A DNA stretch of 64,000 bases from Flavobacterium amnicola (GCF_004122165.1 NZ_SBKO01000001.1:248001-312000), one strand, 5' to 3'; numbered from the stretch's first letter, positions 46,796-55,767 are shown. A program made the numbers and translations. Notes: generated from the letters alone by a model not told the origin.

Positions 46796-48427
46796 ATGAG
46801 AATAAGAATACTATCACTATTGTTACTAATCTTCTCTTTCTCAATAACTAACGCACAATCCAAAGTTAAAAAAGGAGTTACAAGTAAAAAAACCACTAAA
46901 AAAACAACTTCAGTTAAGGAAACAGATAATTCACTAGAAATTGTCGACAAAGAAATTGTTGAAGAAGCTCCTGAATCAAATCCATTAAAAGTAAAATACA
47001 GAAGAAGTTCGCTCTACACCTTAATGGTAGATACTCCCGGTATGCCTTATGCCGATTCAATTAAAAAGTATTTTGTTACCAGTAAAATTCCAGATAAGTT
47101 TAACAACCATAATCTAAAGACTCGAATTACAGACAGGGTTCCCTCTGTGTATAATGGAGCTGCTTCGCCAAACTCTAACACAAATAACGCAATGATGGCT
47201 GGATTGGTAGGACCCACAAACGGTTCTTCAAGTAGTCCTGATGCACTCATGAACGTAATGAATACGCTCTCTCAATCTACCGACACTCCTTATTACAAAG
47301 AGTATATGGCGGAACGAAAAAGATTAGAAGATGAAGCCAAAGAAATTGGTGTTACCAAAAAGAAAAAAATCACCGAGTATATTGACAAAAGAGTGACTTT
47401 TGATAATGAAAGACATCAAAAAGAGATCTACGATTTGATGCCACAAGAATACAAAGACCAACTTAAATCAATTCAAAAAGAAACGAGCAATATTGCTAGA
47501 GAACTAGTAGCCAAGTGGTTTGATCGATCACCTAAAGGCGGCTTTAACATGAGTTTGATTAAATCAAGAGGAAATTATGACGCATCAGTATTGGATATTG
47601 CCAAAGCAAGAGCTAGTAAAAGAGGCCTAAGCATGCTGGGAGATGCCGGAGAAGAATTAATTAAAAACACATTTGTATTGGTTAACGAATTCAAATATAC
47701 CGACAAAGAAGAAGTAGCAAAAAAAGCCAGTGGCTGGTTAAATGCAGTTTCGCAAGTAGCAAGCTATGTTCCGGGTGGTTCCACTGTCTCTAATGTTAGT
47801 GCCGTAACTTCAGTTGGCGTTACCATAGCAGGAAAAGGGTATATCGTAAAAACAAAAGCACATTTATATCGATTGGACTGGAATGAAGAAGTTGCCGCCA
47901 AATTTTACAATGACTTTTGGGCAACTGACAAAACCATTACAGCAGAAAAGAAGAAAGCGTTCGATGAAACAGATATTTTTAAATTGATATATGTGGGAAC
48001 TGACGAATCTTGGGCTGATGTACAATCCTCAATTTTTACCAACAAAACAGATTTGAAATTAGTGGAAAGAGCCACCATGAAAGCTATGGATGCAGTGATC
48101 GTGAAACTTCAAAAAAACCACGACGAATTCAAAACCAAAACTCCATTATACAGCAGTGATCCTCTAACCGCAAAAATCGGATTAAAAGAAGGACTTTCTG
48201 CAAAGTCTGTATTTGACGTTTTAGAGCAACAATTAAATGAAGATGGTATTCCGCAATATGTAAGTGTTGGACAAGTAAAAGTGGACGATGCCTTCCCTAT
48301 TTGGGATAATCGTTACGGTGCTGATGTTGAAAATCCGAACATTACTACCGACAAAACTTACTTTAAAAAAATTAGCGGTAAAGATTTGTATCCAGGCATG
48401 TTATTGGTTCAGAAAAAAGGAAAATAA
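46796..48427 (+). CDS. Exported protein of unknown function, long paralogue (cluster gene 1)
   Basis: A 543-residue protein with a signal peptide (ends ITNAQ), a basic KKTTKK stretch, then the block KVKYRRSSLYTLMVDTPGMP shared with cluster gene 3. About 100 residues in the middle (PTNGSSSSPDA, then a charged helical part to about 225) are absent from the shorter paralogue. The shared C-terminal two thirds carry LVAKWFDRS, GLSMLGDAGEELIKNTFVLVN, VGVTIAGKGYIVKTKAHLYRLDW and the terminal YPGMLLVQKKGK. I recognise no family. Predicted periplasmic or outer-membrane associated. First gene of the cluster; the next gene is 148 bp away. Confidence 0.7.
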   Translation: MRIRILSLLLLIFSFSITNAQSKVKKGVTSKKTTKKTTSVKETDNSLEIVDKEIVEEAPESNPLKVKYRRSSLYTLMVDTPGMPYADSIKKYFVTSKIPDKFNNHNLKTRITDRVPSVYNGAASPNSNTNNAMMAGLVGPTNGSSSSPDALMNVMNTLSQSTDTPYYKEYMAERKRLEDEAKEIGVTKKKKITEYIDKRVTFDNERHQKEIYDLMPQEYKDQLKSIQKETSNIARELVAKWFDRSPKGGFNMSLIKSRGNYDASVLDIAKARASKRGLSMLGDAGEELIKNTFVLVNEFKYTDKEEVAKKASGWLNAVSQVASYVPGGSTVSNVSAVTSVGVTIAGKGYIVKTKAHLYRLDWNEEVAAKFYNDFWATDKTITAEKKKAFDETDIFKLIYVGTDESWADVQSSIFTNKTDLKLVERATMKAMDAVIVKLQKNHDEFKTKTPLYSSDPLTAKIGLKEGLSAKSVFDVLEQQLNEDGIPQYVSVGQVKVDDAFPIWDNRYGADVENPNITTDKTYFKKISGKDLYPGMLLVQKKGK

Positions 48428-48575
48428 TTTATTGCCATTTGTTAAAATGAATTAAAATAAAACTACACTAGATATTGCACTTAAGAACGAATAAACGTAT
48501 AATTGCATTTATATTTCTGTAGTATATGTATTGTTAAAATTATATTAAAAAAACTAAACACCTAAATTAAAAAGT

Positions 48576-49163
48576 ATGAAAAAAATCTATTTAGTCTGTT
48601 CTTTTTTGATGATTTTGTCGGTTCAGGCACAAAAAACAAAACAAGATGAAGGCATTAAAATCGGAATTAAAGGCGGTTTAAACATTGCCAATTTTCAAGG
48701 GGATTATGATAACAACGGAATCAGAACAAGCGTTCATGTAGGATTGTTGTCCGAAATTATTGTTTCAGATAAATTCTCCATTCAACCTGAGTTAATGTAC
48801 TCAGGACAAGGATTTACCGATGAAAAAGTTGGTGGTTTCGGAAGACATAAATTTGATTACATTACATTACCGGTAATGGCAAAGTTTTATGTAATGAATG
48901 ACAATTTGAGTATAGAAGCAGGACCACAAGTAGGCTTTTTAGTTTCAGCAACCAATCAAAACATCGCAACGGATTATACCGTAAAAAAACAAAACATTGT
49001 TGATTTTGGATTGAATCTAGGATTGGGTTACGAATTAAAAAATCATGTTTTTTTTCAAGGAAGATATAATTTAGGTTTGTCAAATATTAACAATTCGGCG
49101 ACTTCAAACACATTCAAATACAGAAATAGTGTTATTCAATTTTCTGTAGGATACTTGTTTTAA
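48576..49163 (+). CDS. Small outer-membrane beta-barrel protein (OMP_b-brl_2 type) (cluster gene 2)
   Basis: A 195-residue protein with signal peptide (ends SVQAQ) and about eight amphipathic beta-strands: GIKGGLNIANFQG, HVGLLSEIIVSDKFSIQPELMYSGQG, FDYITLPVMAKFYV, LSIEAGPQVGFLVSA, VDFGLNLGLGYEL, and the terminal strand VIQFSVGYLF. This is the common porin-family small barrel of Bacteroidota. It lies between the two large paralogues of the cluster, 30 bp before the second. A weak TATATTTC element (48510-48517) may be a separate promoter. Confidence 0.8.
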   Translation: MKKIYLVCSFLMILSVQAQKTKQDEGIKIGIKGGLNIANFQGDYDNNGIRTSVHVGLLSEIIVSDKFSIQPELMYSGQGFTDEKVGGFGRHKFDYITLPVMAKFYVMNDNLSIEAGPQVGFLVSATNQNIATDYTVKKQNIVDFGLNLGLGYELKNHVFFQGRYNLGLSNINNSATSNTFKYRNSVIQFSVGYLF

Positions 49164-49193
49164 CAATTAAATAAATAACCACAAATAAAAACA

Positions 49194-50408
49194 ATGAAAA
49201 AAATTATTTTATCACTTATTACCCTTTCTAGCATTGTAGCTGCAAATGCACAAGACAAAAAAGAACTAAATGTAAAATACAGAAGAAGTTCGTTATACAC
49301 CTTAATGGTAGAAAACCCAGCTATTCCCCATGCAGATGTAATTAAATCAGCTTTTGTAAAAGGTCCAATTCCTGAAAAATTTAACGATCACATCAGTGGT
49401 TCAAGAACAATTCCAACAAATAACGAAGAAGACCAAACAACAAATATTAAGAACTACTTAGAAACAAATAACGTTGCAAAGGAATTAGTTGCTAAATGGT
49501 TCAATCGTTCAGCATCGGGAGCTTTCAACATGGATTTAATCAAATCTAGAGGCAGTTATGATGCATCGGTTGTAGACATTGCCACTGCAAAAGCAAGCAA
49601 AAGAGGTCTTGAAATGTTGGCCGATGCCGGTGAAGAATTAATTAAAAATACATTTGTTTTAGTAAATGATTACAAATATGTTTCTAAAGAAGAGGTAGCA
49701 AAAAAAGCGAGTGGCTTATTACGTTCGGTAGGATCAATTGCTAGTGTAGTACCTGGTGGTGGAAACTTGTCTACTACAACAGAATTAGCAGCAACTGGCG
49801 TAACCGTTGCCGGAAAAGGATATGTAGTAAAAACGACAGCTCACTTGTACCGTCTAGAGTGGAACGACGAAGTAGCGGCAACTTTTTATAACGACTATTG
49901 GGCAGACGACAAAACCATTACACAAGAAAAGAAAAAAGCATTTGATGATTCAAATATTTTCAAGTTAACTTATGTGGGCTCTGATGTATCATGGGCAGAT
50001 GTTCAATCAACTATTTTTACTAAAAAAACTGATGATGAATTAATCGAAAGAGCAACAATCAAAGCAGTTGACGCGGTAATTGTTGAATTACAGAAAAACC
50101 ACGATGATTTCAAAACAAAAACACCACTTTTCACTGGAGAACCAATTACAGCTAAGATTGGCGTAAAAGAAGGGGTAACTAATAAATCTAAGTTTGATGT
50201 ATTAGAACAACAAATAGATGAAAACGGCAAAACAAAATATGTTGTAGTGGGATCAATTAAAGTAGATGAGGACTTCCCTATTTGGGACAATCGTTATGGT
50301 GCTGAAGAAGAAAATCCAGACAACAAAACCGATAGAACTCATTTCAAAAAAGTAAGCGGTAAAGAATTTTATCCAGGAATGTTAATCATCCAGAAAAAAG
50401 GAAAATAA
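49194..50408 (+). CDS. Exported protein of unknown function, short paralogue (cluster gene 3)
   Basis: A 404-residue protein with signal peptide (ends AANAQ), closely related to cluster gene 1 from NVKYRRSSLYTLMVENP to the terminal YPGMLIIQKKGK. Conserved shared stretches are LVAKWFNRS, GLEMLADAGEELIKNTFVLVNDYKY, AATGVTVAGKGYVVKTTAHLYRLEW and FPIWDNRYGA. It lacks the basic N-terminal segment and the ~100-residue insertion of gene 1. The pair looks like an in-cluster gene duplication followed by divergence. Function unknown. 17 bp separate it from the next gene. Confidence 0.7.
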   Translation: MKKIILSLITLSSIVAANAQDKKELNVKYRRSSLYTLMVENPAIPHADVIKSAFVKGPIPEKFNDHISGSRTIPTNNEEDQTTNIKNYLETNNVAKELVAKWFNRSASGAFNMDLIKSRGSYDASVVDIATAKASKRGLEMLADAGEELIKNTFVLVNDYKYVSKEEVAKKASGLLRSVGSIASVVPGGGNLSTTTELAATGVTVAGKGYVVKTTAHLYRLEWNDEVAATFYNDYWADDKTITQEKKKAFDDSNIFKLTYVGSDVSWADVQSTIFTKKTDDELIERATIKAVDAVIVELQKNHDDFKTKTPLFTGEPITAKIGVKEGVTNKSKFDVLEQQIDENGKTKYVVVGSIKVDEDFPIWDNRYGAEEENPDNKTDRTHFKKVSGKEFYPGMLIIQKKGK

Positions 50409-50425
50409 TTAAAACTATAATAAAA

Positions 50426-50944
50426 ATGAAAAAACAAATAATAACAATTTTAGTAGTACTTGTAGCCTCGGTAGCAACATTTGCTCAATCTGGAAAACAG
50501 AAAAAAGCCGACGCAGCAACAGAAGCTTGGCGTTATGAAATCGAATGTGCTGGTGTAGGAGCTGACGGAACCTACTTAGTAAAGGTTTGGTCGTACTCTA
50601 AAAAACCAAGCATTGCCATCACACAAGCAAAAAAGAATGCCGTACACGGTATCATCTTTAAAGGTTTTTCTGGAGACGGAAGAAGTTGTGCTTCTCAAAA
50701 AGCGATGGCTAACAACCCAAACATTGAAGCAGAAAAAGGAGATTTCTTTGGACCTTTCTTCGAAGAAGGTGGAAAATACATGAAGTACGTTACAGAATCA
50801 ACAGACGGATTTGTTGATGCTGGCGACAGATTGAAAGTGGGTAAAGAATACAAAATTGGAATAATCGTTGCGGTTTCTAAAGATGCCTTAAGAAAAGATT
50901 TAGAGGCTGCCGGAATTATCAGAGGCCTTTCGTCTGGTTTTTAA
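50426..50944 (+). CDS. Exported LPP20-like protein A (cluster gene 4)
   Basis: A 172-residue protein with signal peptide (ends ATFAQ). The mature part, with YEIECAGVGADGTYLVKVW, AITQAKKNAVHGIIFKG, and a C-terminal KDLEAAGIIRG, has the alpha/beta arrangement with an AxxxAKxNA helix seen in LPP20/FlgT-N-type domains; this is fold-level impression only. It has a single conserved-looking Cys pair shared with gene 5 (EC-GV and SCA/DCA). It is a paralogue of the next gene, which starts 18 bp downstream. Confidence 0.65.
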   Translation: MKKQIITILVVLVASVATFAQSGKQKKADAATEAWRYEIECAGVGADGTYLVKVWSYSKKPSIAITQAKKNAVHGIIFKGFSGDGRSCASQKAMANNPNIEAEKGDFFGPFFEEGGKYMKYVTESTDGFVDAGDRLKVGKEYKIGIIVAVSKDALRKDLEAAGIIRGLSSGF

Positions 50945-50962
50945 CCTTAAAAAACAAATCAC

Positions 50963-51445
50963 ATGAAAATTAAATTAACCTTAATCGTTTTCTTCTTGGT
51001 ATTCGTATCTGCGAATGCTCAGAAAAAAATTGCCGGAAATTATATTTATAAAACCGAGTGCATGGGAGTTGAACTTGATGGTTCTGTAACTCTTAAAGCA
51101 TGGGGTAACGGTAGAAATAGAGCAGATGCTGTAGAACAAGCTAAGAAAAATGCAGTTAGAGATGTAATCTTCATCAATATTTTAGAAGGCAAACAAGATT
51201 GCGCAAAAAAAGCACTAATCTTGGAAGTAAATGCTGAAGAGAAATACGAAGACTATTTCAATAAGTTTTTTGCTGATGGTGGAGAATTCAAAAACTTCAT
51301 TACTTTAAAAGATGAGAGAATTGGCGAAAAAATAAGCCGTGACAGAAAGAAAGCTAGAGAAAGTGTAACCCACGGCTTAATAGTGCGTGTATTACGTTCA
51401 GAATTAAAAAGCAAACTTATTGCTGACGGAATTATCAAACAATAA
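50963..51445 (+). CDS. Exported LPP20-like protein B (cluster gene 5)
   Basis: A 160-residue protein with signal peptide (ends SANAQ), paralogous to cluster gene 4: YIYKTECMGVELDGSVTLKAW, DAVEQAKKNAVRDVIF, QDCAKKA and SKLIADGII match in order. The C-terminal part is more basic. The function is unknown. The duplicated small pair parallels the duplicated large pair (genes 1 and 3), which suggests partner proteins of one complex. Confidence 0.65.
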   Translation: MKIKLTLIVFFLVFVSANAQKKIAGNYIYKTECMGVELDGSVTLKAWGNGRNRADAVEQAKKNAVRDVIFINILEGKQDCAKKALILEVNAEEKYEDYFNKFFADGGEFKNFITLKDERIGEKISRDRKKARESVTHGLIVRVLRSELKSKLIADGIIKQ

Positions 51446-51457
51446 AGTATTTAAATA

Positions 51458-52411
51458 ATGAGAAAAGTTACAACAAAAATATTCGCGATACTTGCCCTTT
51501 TCATGGTGAGTTTATCTTACGCTCAAGCAAAAAAACCAACCATTATGGTGGTTCCAAGTGATTTGTGGTGCAATCAAAACGGATTCATGACAACCTATGA
51601 CAACCAAGGAACAACCGTAAAAATTCCAGATTACAAAAGAGCTTTTCAGGAAAATCCAGAATTAATACAAGTAATCAGTAAAATCAACGGATTAATGGCT
51701 GAAAGAGGTTTCCCATTAAAAAATATGGAATCTGCTATTAAAACCTTAGAAAGTGAAAGTGCTGAAAACGCAATGTTATCTTCTAAATCAGGTGCAGGTG
51801 TTGCTGAAAGTCCTATTGATAAATTGAAAAAAGTAGCCAAAGCGGATATCATCATGCAATTGACTTGGACGTTAAATTCAACAGGCCCAAAAAAATCAGT
51901 TAACTTCACTTTACAAGGAATCGACTCGTACACCGACAAACAAATTGCTACTGCAACAGGTACGGGATCTCCTTCATTTTCAGTAGTATTACCTGTTTTA
52001 CTAGAGGAATCTGTATTAGCACACATCGATAATTTCAATGCATCGCTTCAAAAGCATTTTGATGACATGTTTGAAAACGGAAGAGAAATTATCATCCGAG
52101 TGAAAAAATTCGATTCTTGGTCGGGTGATTTAGAACAAGAATACGGTGGTAAAGAATTAAGTTCAGTTTTGGAAGAATGGATGACTGCCAATACGGTAAA
52201 AGGACGTTTCAGTACATCTGATGCTACTGAAAACATGATGTTATTTGAGCAAGTGAGAATTCCTCTTTACGATGCAACTGGAAAAGCAATTGATGCTAGA
52301 GGTTTTGCAAAAAGCCTACAAGACTTCCTTAAAAAAGCACCTTACTTGATTCCAAATAAATTAATGATGAAAGGATTAGGTCAAGCAGTTATCGTTTTAG
52401 GCGAAAAATAA
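51458..52411 (+). CDS. Exported DUF6175-like protein, TolB-N/CsgG-type fold likely (cluster gene 6)
   Basis: A 317-residue protein with signal peptide (ends SYAQ). It begins KKPTIMVVPSDLWCNQNG, a strand pattern like the TolB-N/CsgG/LpoB group (hydrophobic strand, then Pro). Further motifs are LMAERGFPLKNMESAI, KADIIMQLTWTLN, VNFTLQGIDSYTDKQIATATG and LMMKGLGQAVIVLGEK. From memory this resembles the Bacteroidota family DUF6175, but I could not check. It may bind other envelope proteins or nucleotide-free ligands; function unknown. 12 bp after gene 5, 7 bp before gene 7. Confidence 0.6.
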   Translation: MRKVTTKIFAILALFMVSLSYAQAKKPTIMVVPSDLWCNQNGFMTTYDNQGTTVKIPDYKRAFQENPELIQVISKINGLMAERGFPLKNMESAIKTLESESAENAMLSSKSGAGVAESPIDKLKKVAKADIIMQLTWTLNSTGPKKSVNFTLQGIDSYTDKQIATATGTGSPSFSVVLPVLLEESVLAHIDNFNASLQKHFDDMFENGREIIIRVKKFDSWSGDLEQEYGGKELSSVLEEWMTANTVKGRFSTSDATENMMLFEQVRIPLYDATGKAIDARGFAKSLQDFLKKAPYLIPNKLMMKGLGQAVIVLGEK

Positions 52412-52418
52412 TCTAAAT

Positions 52419-53393
52419 TTGAAAAACATGAAAAAATCAATAAATAAATTCATATACAGTTTCGCTGCAATAGTAGGTTTTTCAACTTGTACTGTAGCAC
52501 AAGAAGCTAATGCTAACGAGTTAGGAAAAATTGCCTTGGCAACATACATCCCTGCTCAGGAAAGCATGTCAGAGCAAGCAAACAGCATGCTTACCAACAA
52601 GTTAAATCAAATTATTAGCACAAACGGAATTGCCAAATCAAGCTATAATTCAAGATTTATCATTACAGCAAATGCTATGGTAATGACAAAAGATTTGATC
52701 GCGAGCGCTCCTCCAATGACAGCTTTAACCCTTGATGTTACCTTATATATTGGTGATGGAATTGACGGTAAGAAGTTTGCCAGCAAATCCGTTACTGTAA
52801 AAGGTGTGGGTATTAACGAAACCAAAGCCTATATTGATGCATTCAAAAACATCAAACAAAATGATGCTGGGATACAAGCTTTTGTAACTAGTGGCAAAAA
52901 TAAAATTGTAGAATATTACAAAACAACTTGTAATCAGTTAATCAAAGAAGCACAACTTCTTGACAAACAAAACATGTATGACGAAGCTATTTTTAAATTG
53001 ACTGCGGTTCCTGCAGAATGTACAGAATGCTTCAACAAAACAATGGCAGTAATCCCTTCTATTTACAAAAAAATGATTGATAGAGATTGTAAAACCAAAC
53101 TAATGGAAGCCAACAATCTTTGGAATGCTACTCAAGATTACAATACTGCAATTAGCGTGGGAGAAATATTATCAACCATTGATCCAGCCGCTAGCTGTGT
53201 GGGCGAAGCCAAAGCGCTTTCTGCTAGAGTTGGAAAAAGAGTAATCGAAATCGACAAAAGAGAATGGAACTTAAACTACGAGAAAGAAGTAGGTTTGGAA
53301 AAAGATCTTATCAAAGCATATCGTGATGTAGGTGTGGCTTACGGAAATGGTCAGCCTAAAAATGTTACTTACAATGTAGTAGGTTGGTGGTAA
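52419..53393 (+). CDS. Exported LPP20/TolB-like protein (cluster gene 7)
   Basis: A 324-residue protein with signal peptide (ends TVAQ, from MKKSINKFIYSF or the ATG upstream at 52419). Residues about 30-170 (LGKIALATYIPAQESMSEQA, NKLNQIISTNGIAKS, FIITANAMVMTKDL, ALTLDVTLYIGDGIDG) look like a TolB-N or CsgG-type domain; residues about 170-290 are helical and Cys-rich (TTCNQL, AECTECF, DRDCKTKL, ASCVGEA), resembling TPR-like repeats; the tail ends YNVVGWW. The last gene of the cluster, followed by a terminator. Confidence 0.6.
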   Translation: MKNMKKSINKFIYSFAAIVGFSTCTVAQEANANELGKIALATYIPAQESMSEQANSMLTNKLNQIISTNGIAKSSYNSRFIITANAMVMTKDLIASAPPMTALTLDVTLYIGDGIDGKKFASKSVTVKGVGINETKAYIDAFKNIKQNDAGIQAFVTSGKNKIVEYYKTTCNQLIKEAQLLDKQNMYDEAIFKLTAVPAECTECFNKTMAVIPSIYKKMIDRDCKTKLMEANNLWNATQDYNTAISVGEILSTIDPAASCVGEAKALSARVGKRVIEIDKREWNLNYEKEVGLEKDLIKAYRDVGVAYGNGQPKNVTYNVVGWW

Positions 53394-53414
53394 TCCATCA
53401 TCATAAAAAAAATC

Positions 53415-53452
53415 AAAATCCCCTATTGTGTATTCATTAGGGGATTTTTTTT
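53415..53452 (+). terminator. Terminator of the exported-protein cluster
   Basis: Stem AATCCCCTA / TAGGGGATT with a 12-nt loop and a T-run of eight. Confidence 0.82.
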
Positions 53453-53497
53453 AACAACATTTACAATTTGTTGAAGGTGAAAAAATCAGAAAATTTC

Positions 53498-53505
53498 TAT
53501 CTTTG
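53498..53505 (+). promoter_or_regulatory. -7 promoter element of the queuosine-precursor transporter gene
   Basis: TATCTTTG matches TAnnTTTG and overlaps the in-frame TTG at 53503, so the ATG at 53521 is the more likely start. No clear -33. Confidence 0.42.
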
Positions 53506-53520
53506 AAAAAAGTCACTGCT

Positions 53521-54180
53521 ATGCTTCAAACCAAAAAAGAAATTATTTTCTTCATTCTTGCCGGAATATTTATCACCAATGCAGTAGTAGCCGAACTCAT
53601 CGGCGGAAAATTAATCTTTGTCGGAACCAGCGTCATGAGTGTGGGCATTTTGCCCTGGCCTGTGGTTTTTATCATTACCGATTTAATTAACGAATACTAT
53701 GGCCGTAGCGGCGTTCGAAAACTTTCCGTAATTACCGCCGGACTCATTGCGTATTGCTTTTTTGTCTTATATATTGCCATGCAAATTCCCGCCGCCAAAG
53801 GAATCAGCACCATTTCCGACGAACAATTTCATGCCGTTTTTGGACAAAGTATGTGGATTATTGTGGGAAGTATTATTGCCTTTTTAGTATCGCAACTCAT
53901 CGATACCAGTATTTTTCATTTCTTCAAAAACAAAACCGGAAGTAAAATGATTTGGTTGCGAAGCACCGGATCGACTGTTATTTCACAATTGTTTGATAGC
54001 TTCATCGTTCTAGGGATTGCTTTTTGGGCCACCGGAATCATGTCGACCCCTGTTTTTATCCAATCGGCCTTCACCGGATACTTTGTAAAATTGATTATTG
54101 CGATTTGCATGACACCCCTAATTTATCTCGGACACTACATCATTGGTAAATACATCAAACCCTTTCACAAAACAAGCTAA
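53521..54180 (+). CDS. Queuosine precursor transporter (YhhQ/VUT family)
   Basis: A 219-residue integral membrane protein with about six helices: IIFFILAGIFITNAVVAELIGGK, VGILPWPVVFIITDLINEYYG (the signature of the family), and LVSQLIDTSIFHFFKNKTG. Family members import preQ0/preQ1 for queuosine synthesis in tRNA. No queuosine biosynthesis genes are adjacent in the window. It is transcribed alone ahead of pyrH. Confidence 0.88.
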   Translation: MLQTKKEIIFFILAGIFITNAVVAELIGGKLIFVGTSVMSVGILPWPVVFIITDLINEYYGRSGVRKLSVITAGLIAYCFFVLYIAMQIPAAKGISTISDEQFHAVFGQSMWIIVGSIIAFLVSQLIDTSIFHFFKNKTGSKMIWLRSTGSTVISQLFDSFIVLGIAFWATGIMSTPVFIQSAFTGYFVKLIIAICMTPLIYLGHYIIGKYIKPFHKTS

Positions 54181-54187
54181 TTCAATA

Positions 54188-54218
54188 TTTCTAAAATAGA
54201 AGATTATCTTTATATTTG
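54188..54218 (+). promoter_or_regulatory. Promoter of pyrH
   Basis: TATATTTG (54211-54218) with TTTC (54188-54191) 19 bp upstream, 18 bp before the ATG. GCAGGG follows the -7. Confidence 0.6.
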
Positions 54219-54236
54219 CAGGGCAAAATAAACACA

Positions 54237-54944
54237 ATGAAATACAAAAGAATACTTTTGAAATTAAGTGGCGAAGCTCTTATGGGCGATCGTCAATACG
54301 GAATTGACCCAAAAAGATTAGCAGAATATGCAGATGAAATCAAACAAATTCACGCTTTAGGGGTTCAAATCGCAATCGTAATTGGTGGTGGAAACATTTT
54401 TAGAGGAGTAGCCGGAGCCAGTAATGGTATGGACAGAGTGCAAGGTGACTATATGGGAATGCTTGCTACCGTAATTAACGGAATGGCGTTACAAGGAGCC
54501 TTAGAAGAAAAAGGAATGCTAACCCGATTACAAACTGCCTTAAAAATTGAAGCTATTGCCGAGCCTTATATCAAAAGAAGAGCCGTTCGTCACTTAGAAA
54601 AAGGACGTATTGTTATTTTTGGTGCCGGAACTGGAAATCCTTATTTCACAACCGATACTGCAGCCGTTTTAAGAGGAGTGGAAGTCAATTCCGATGTGAT
54701 TTTGAAAGGAACACGTGTAGACGGAATTTACAATGCCGACCCAGAAAAAAATGCCGATGCCGTGAAATTTGACTATATTTCGTTTGAAGACGTCTTAAAA
54801 AAAGGATTAAACGTAATGGATACCACTGCATTTACCTTAAGTCAAGAAAACGAATTGCCAATTATTGTATTCGATATGAATAAAGAAGGTAATTTGCTTA
54901 AAATTTGCCAAGGAGAAAACATAGGAACAGTAGTGAATATATAA
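54237..54944 (+). CDS. pyrH: UMP kinase
   Basis: ATP-dependent phosphorylation of UMP to UDP by the bacterial amino-acid-kinase-type enzyme. The 235-residue protein begins [22 protein letters not shown], has [30 protein letters not shown] and [16 protein letters not shown], with the standard length. The ATG at 54237 fits the conserved start; an in-frame TTG at 54216 lies in the promoter. It precedes frr, as in many bacteria. Confidence 0.97.
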   Translation: MKYKRILLKLSGEALMGDRQYGIDPKRLAEYADEIKQIHALGVQIAIVIGGGNIFRGVAGASNGMDRVQGDYMGMLATVINGMALQGALEEKGMLTRLQTALKIEAIAEPYIKRRAVRHLEKGRIVIFGAGTGNPYFTTDTAAVLRGVEVNSDVILKGTRVDGIYNADPEKNADAVKFDYISFEDVLKKGLNVMDTTAFTLSQENELPIIVFDMNKEGNLLKICQGENIGTVVNI

Positions 54945-54949
54945 TTCAG

Positions 54950-55060
54950 ACAACTTAGATCGTTAGATTTTAAGACATCTTAGACTATCATAAAATGCAT
55001 AATAGTTTAAGAAATATGAAAAATCTAAGTAGTCTAACAATCCAAGTAGTCTAACAATCT
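54950..55060. repeat. Inverted and tandem repeats in the pyrH-frr gap
   Basis: A 17-bp unit AAGTAGTCTAACAATCC is repeated in tandem at 55027-55043 and 55044-55060 (last base differs). The left side ACTTAGATCGTTAGATTTTA (from 54953) is partly its reverse complement. The arrangement can form a hairpin of the dispersed-repeat kind, 9 bp before the frr ATG. Confidence 0.6.
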
Positions 55061-55068
55061 AAAAAAAA

Positions 55069-55632
55069 ATGACAGAAGAAATTAATTTTATACTAGACAG
55101 CACCAAAGAATCAATGGAAGGTTCGATTGCGCATTTAGAAAAAGAATTTTTAAACATTAGAGCTGGAAAAGCATCTCCACAAATGTTAGGTAGTGTTTTT
55201 GTAGACTATTATGGCTCACAAACGGCACTTTCTCAAGTAGCAAACATTAATACTCCTGATGCCAGAACCATTACTGTAACGCCATGGGAGAAGAACATGT
55301 TACAACCTATTGAAAAAGCCATTATGATTGCCAATATTGGTTTTAATCCTATGAATAATGGTGACAACATTATTATTTCGGTGCCGCCATTAACGGAAGA
55401 GCGTCGTAAAGACCTTGTTAAACAAGCCAAAGCAGAAGCAGAAGATGCAAAAATAGGGATTCGTAATGCCCGTAAAGATGCGAATACTGATATCAAAAAG
55501 TTAGAAAAAGATGGCACCTCTGAAGACATTTGCAAAACAGCAGAAGAAAATGTTCAAAAATTAACCGATGCTTTCATCAAAAAAATTGAAGAACATCTTG
55601 CCATCAAAGAGGCTGAAATTATGAAAGTCTAA
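55069..55632 (+). CDS. frr: Ribosome recycling factor
   Basis: Splits the post-termination ribosome with EF-G. The 187-residue protein is typical: HLEKEFLNIRAGKASPQML, DARTITVTPWEKNMLQPIEKAI, NIIISVPPLTEERRKDLVKQAKAEAEDAKIGIRNARKDA. The length is standard. It is separated from pyrH by repeat-rich DNA and is followed by a terminator. Confidence 0.98.
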   Translation: MTEEINFILDSTKESMEGSIAHLEKEFLNIRAGKASPQMLGSVFVDYYGSQTALSQVANINTPDARTITVTPWEKNMLQPIEKAIMIANIGFNPMNNGDNIIISVPPLTEERRKDLVKQAKAEAEDAKIGIRNARKDANTDIKKLEKDGTSEDICKTAEENVQKLTDAFIKKIEEHLAIKEAEIMKV

Positions 55633-55654
55633 TTTGTAAGAAAATTTAATACTT

Positions 55655-55680
55655 AAATCCGCTAATGCGGATTTTTTTTG
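55655..55680 (+). terminator. Terminator after frr
   Basis: Stem AAATCCGC / GCGGATTT with loop TAAT and a run of T. Confidence 0.85.
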
Positions 55681-55698
55681 TTCTTATGCAATTTTTGC

Positions 55699-55728
55699 TT
55701 TGATGTTAACAAAATTTTAATATATTTG
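55699..55728 (+). promoter_or_regulatory. Promoter of the Ppx/GppA-like gene
   Basis: TTTG (55699-55702), 18 bp, TATATTTG (55721-55728); ATG at 55768. Confidence 0.6.
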
Positions 55729-55767
55729 AGTCCCCACAAATATTTTTTTTAATTTAAAACACTACTT

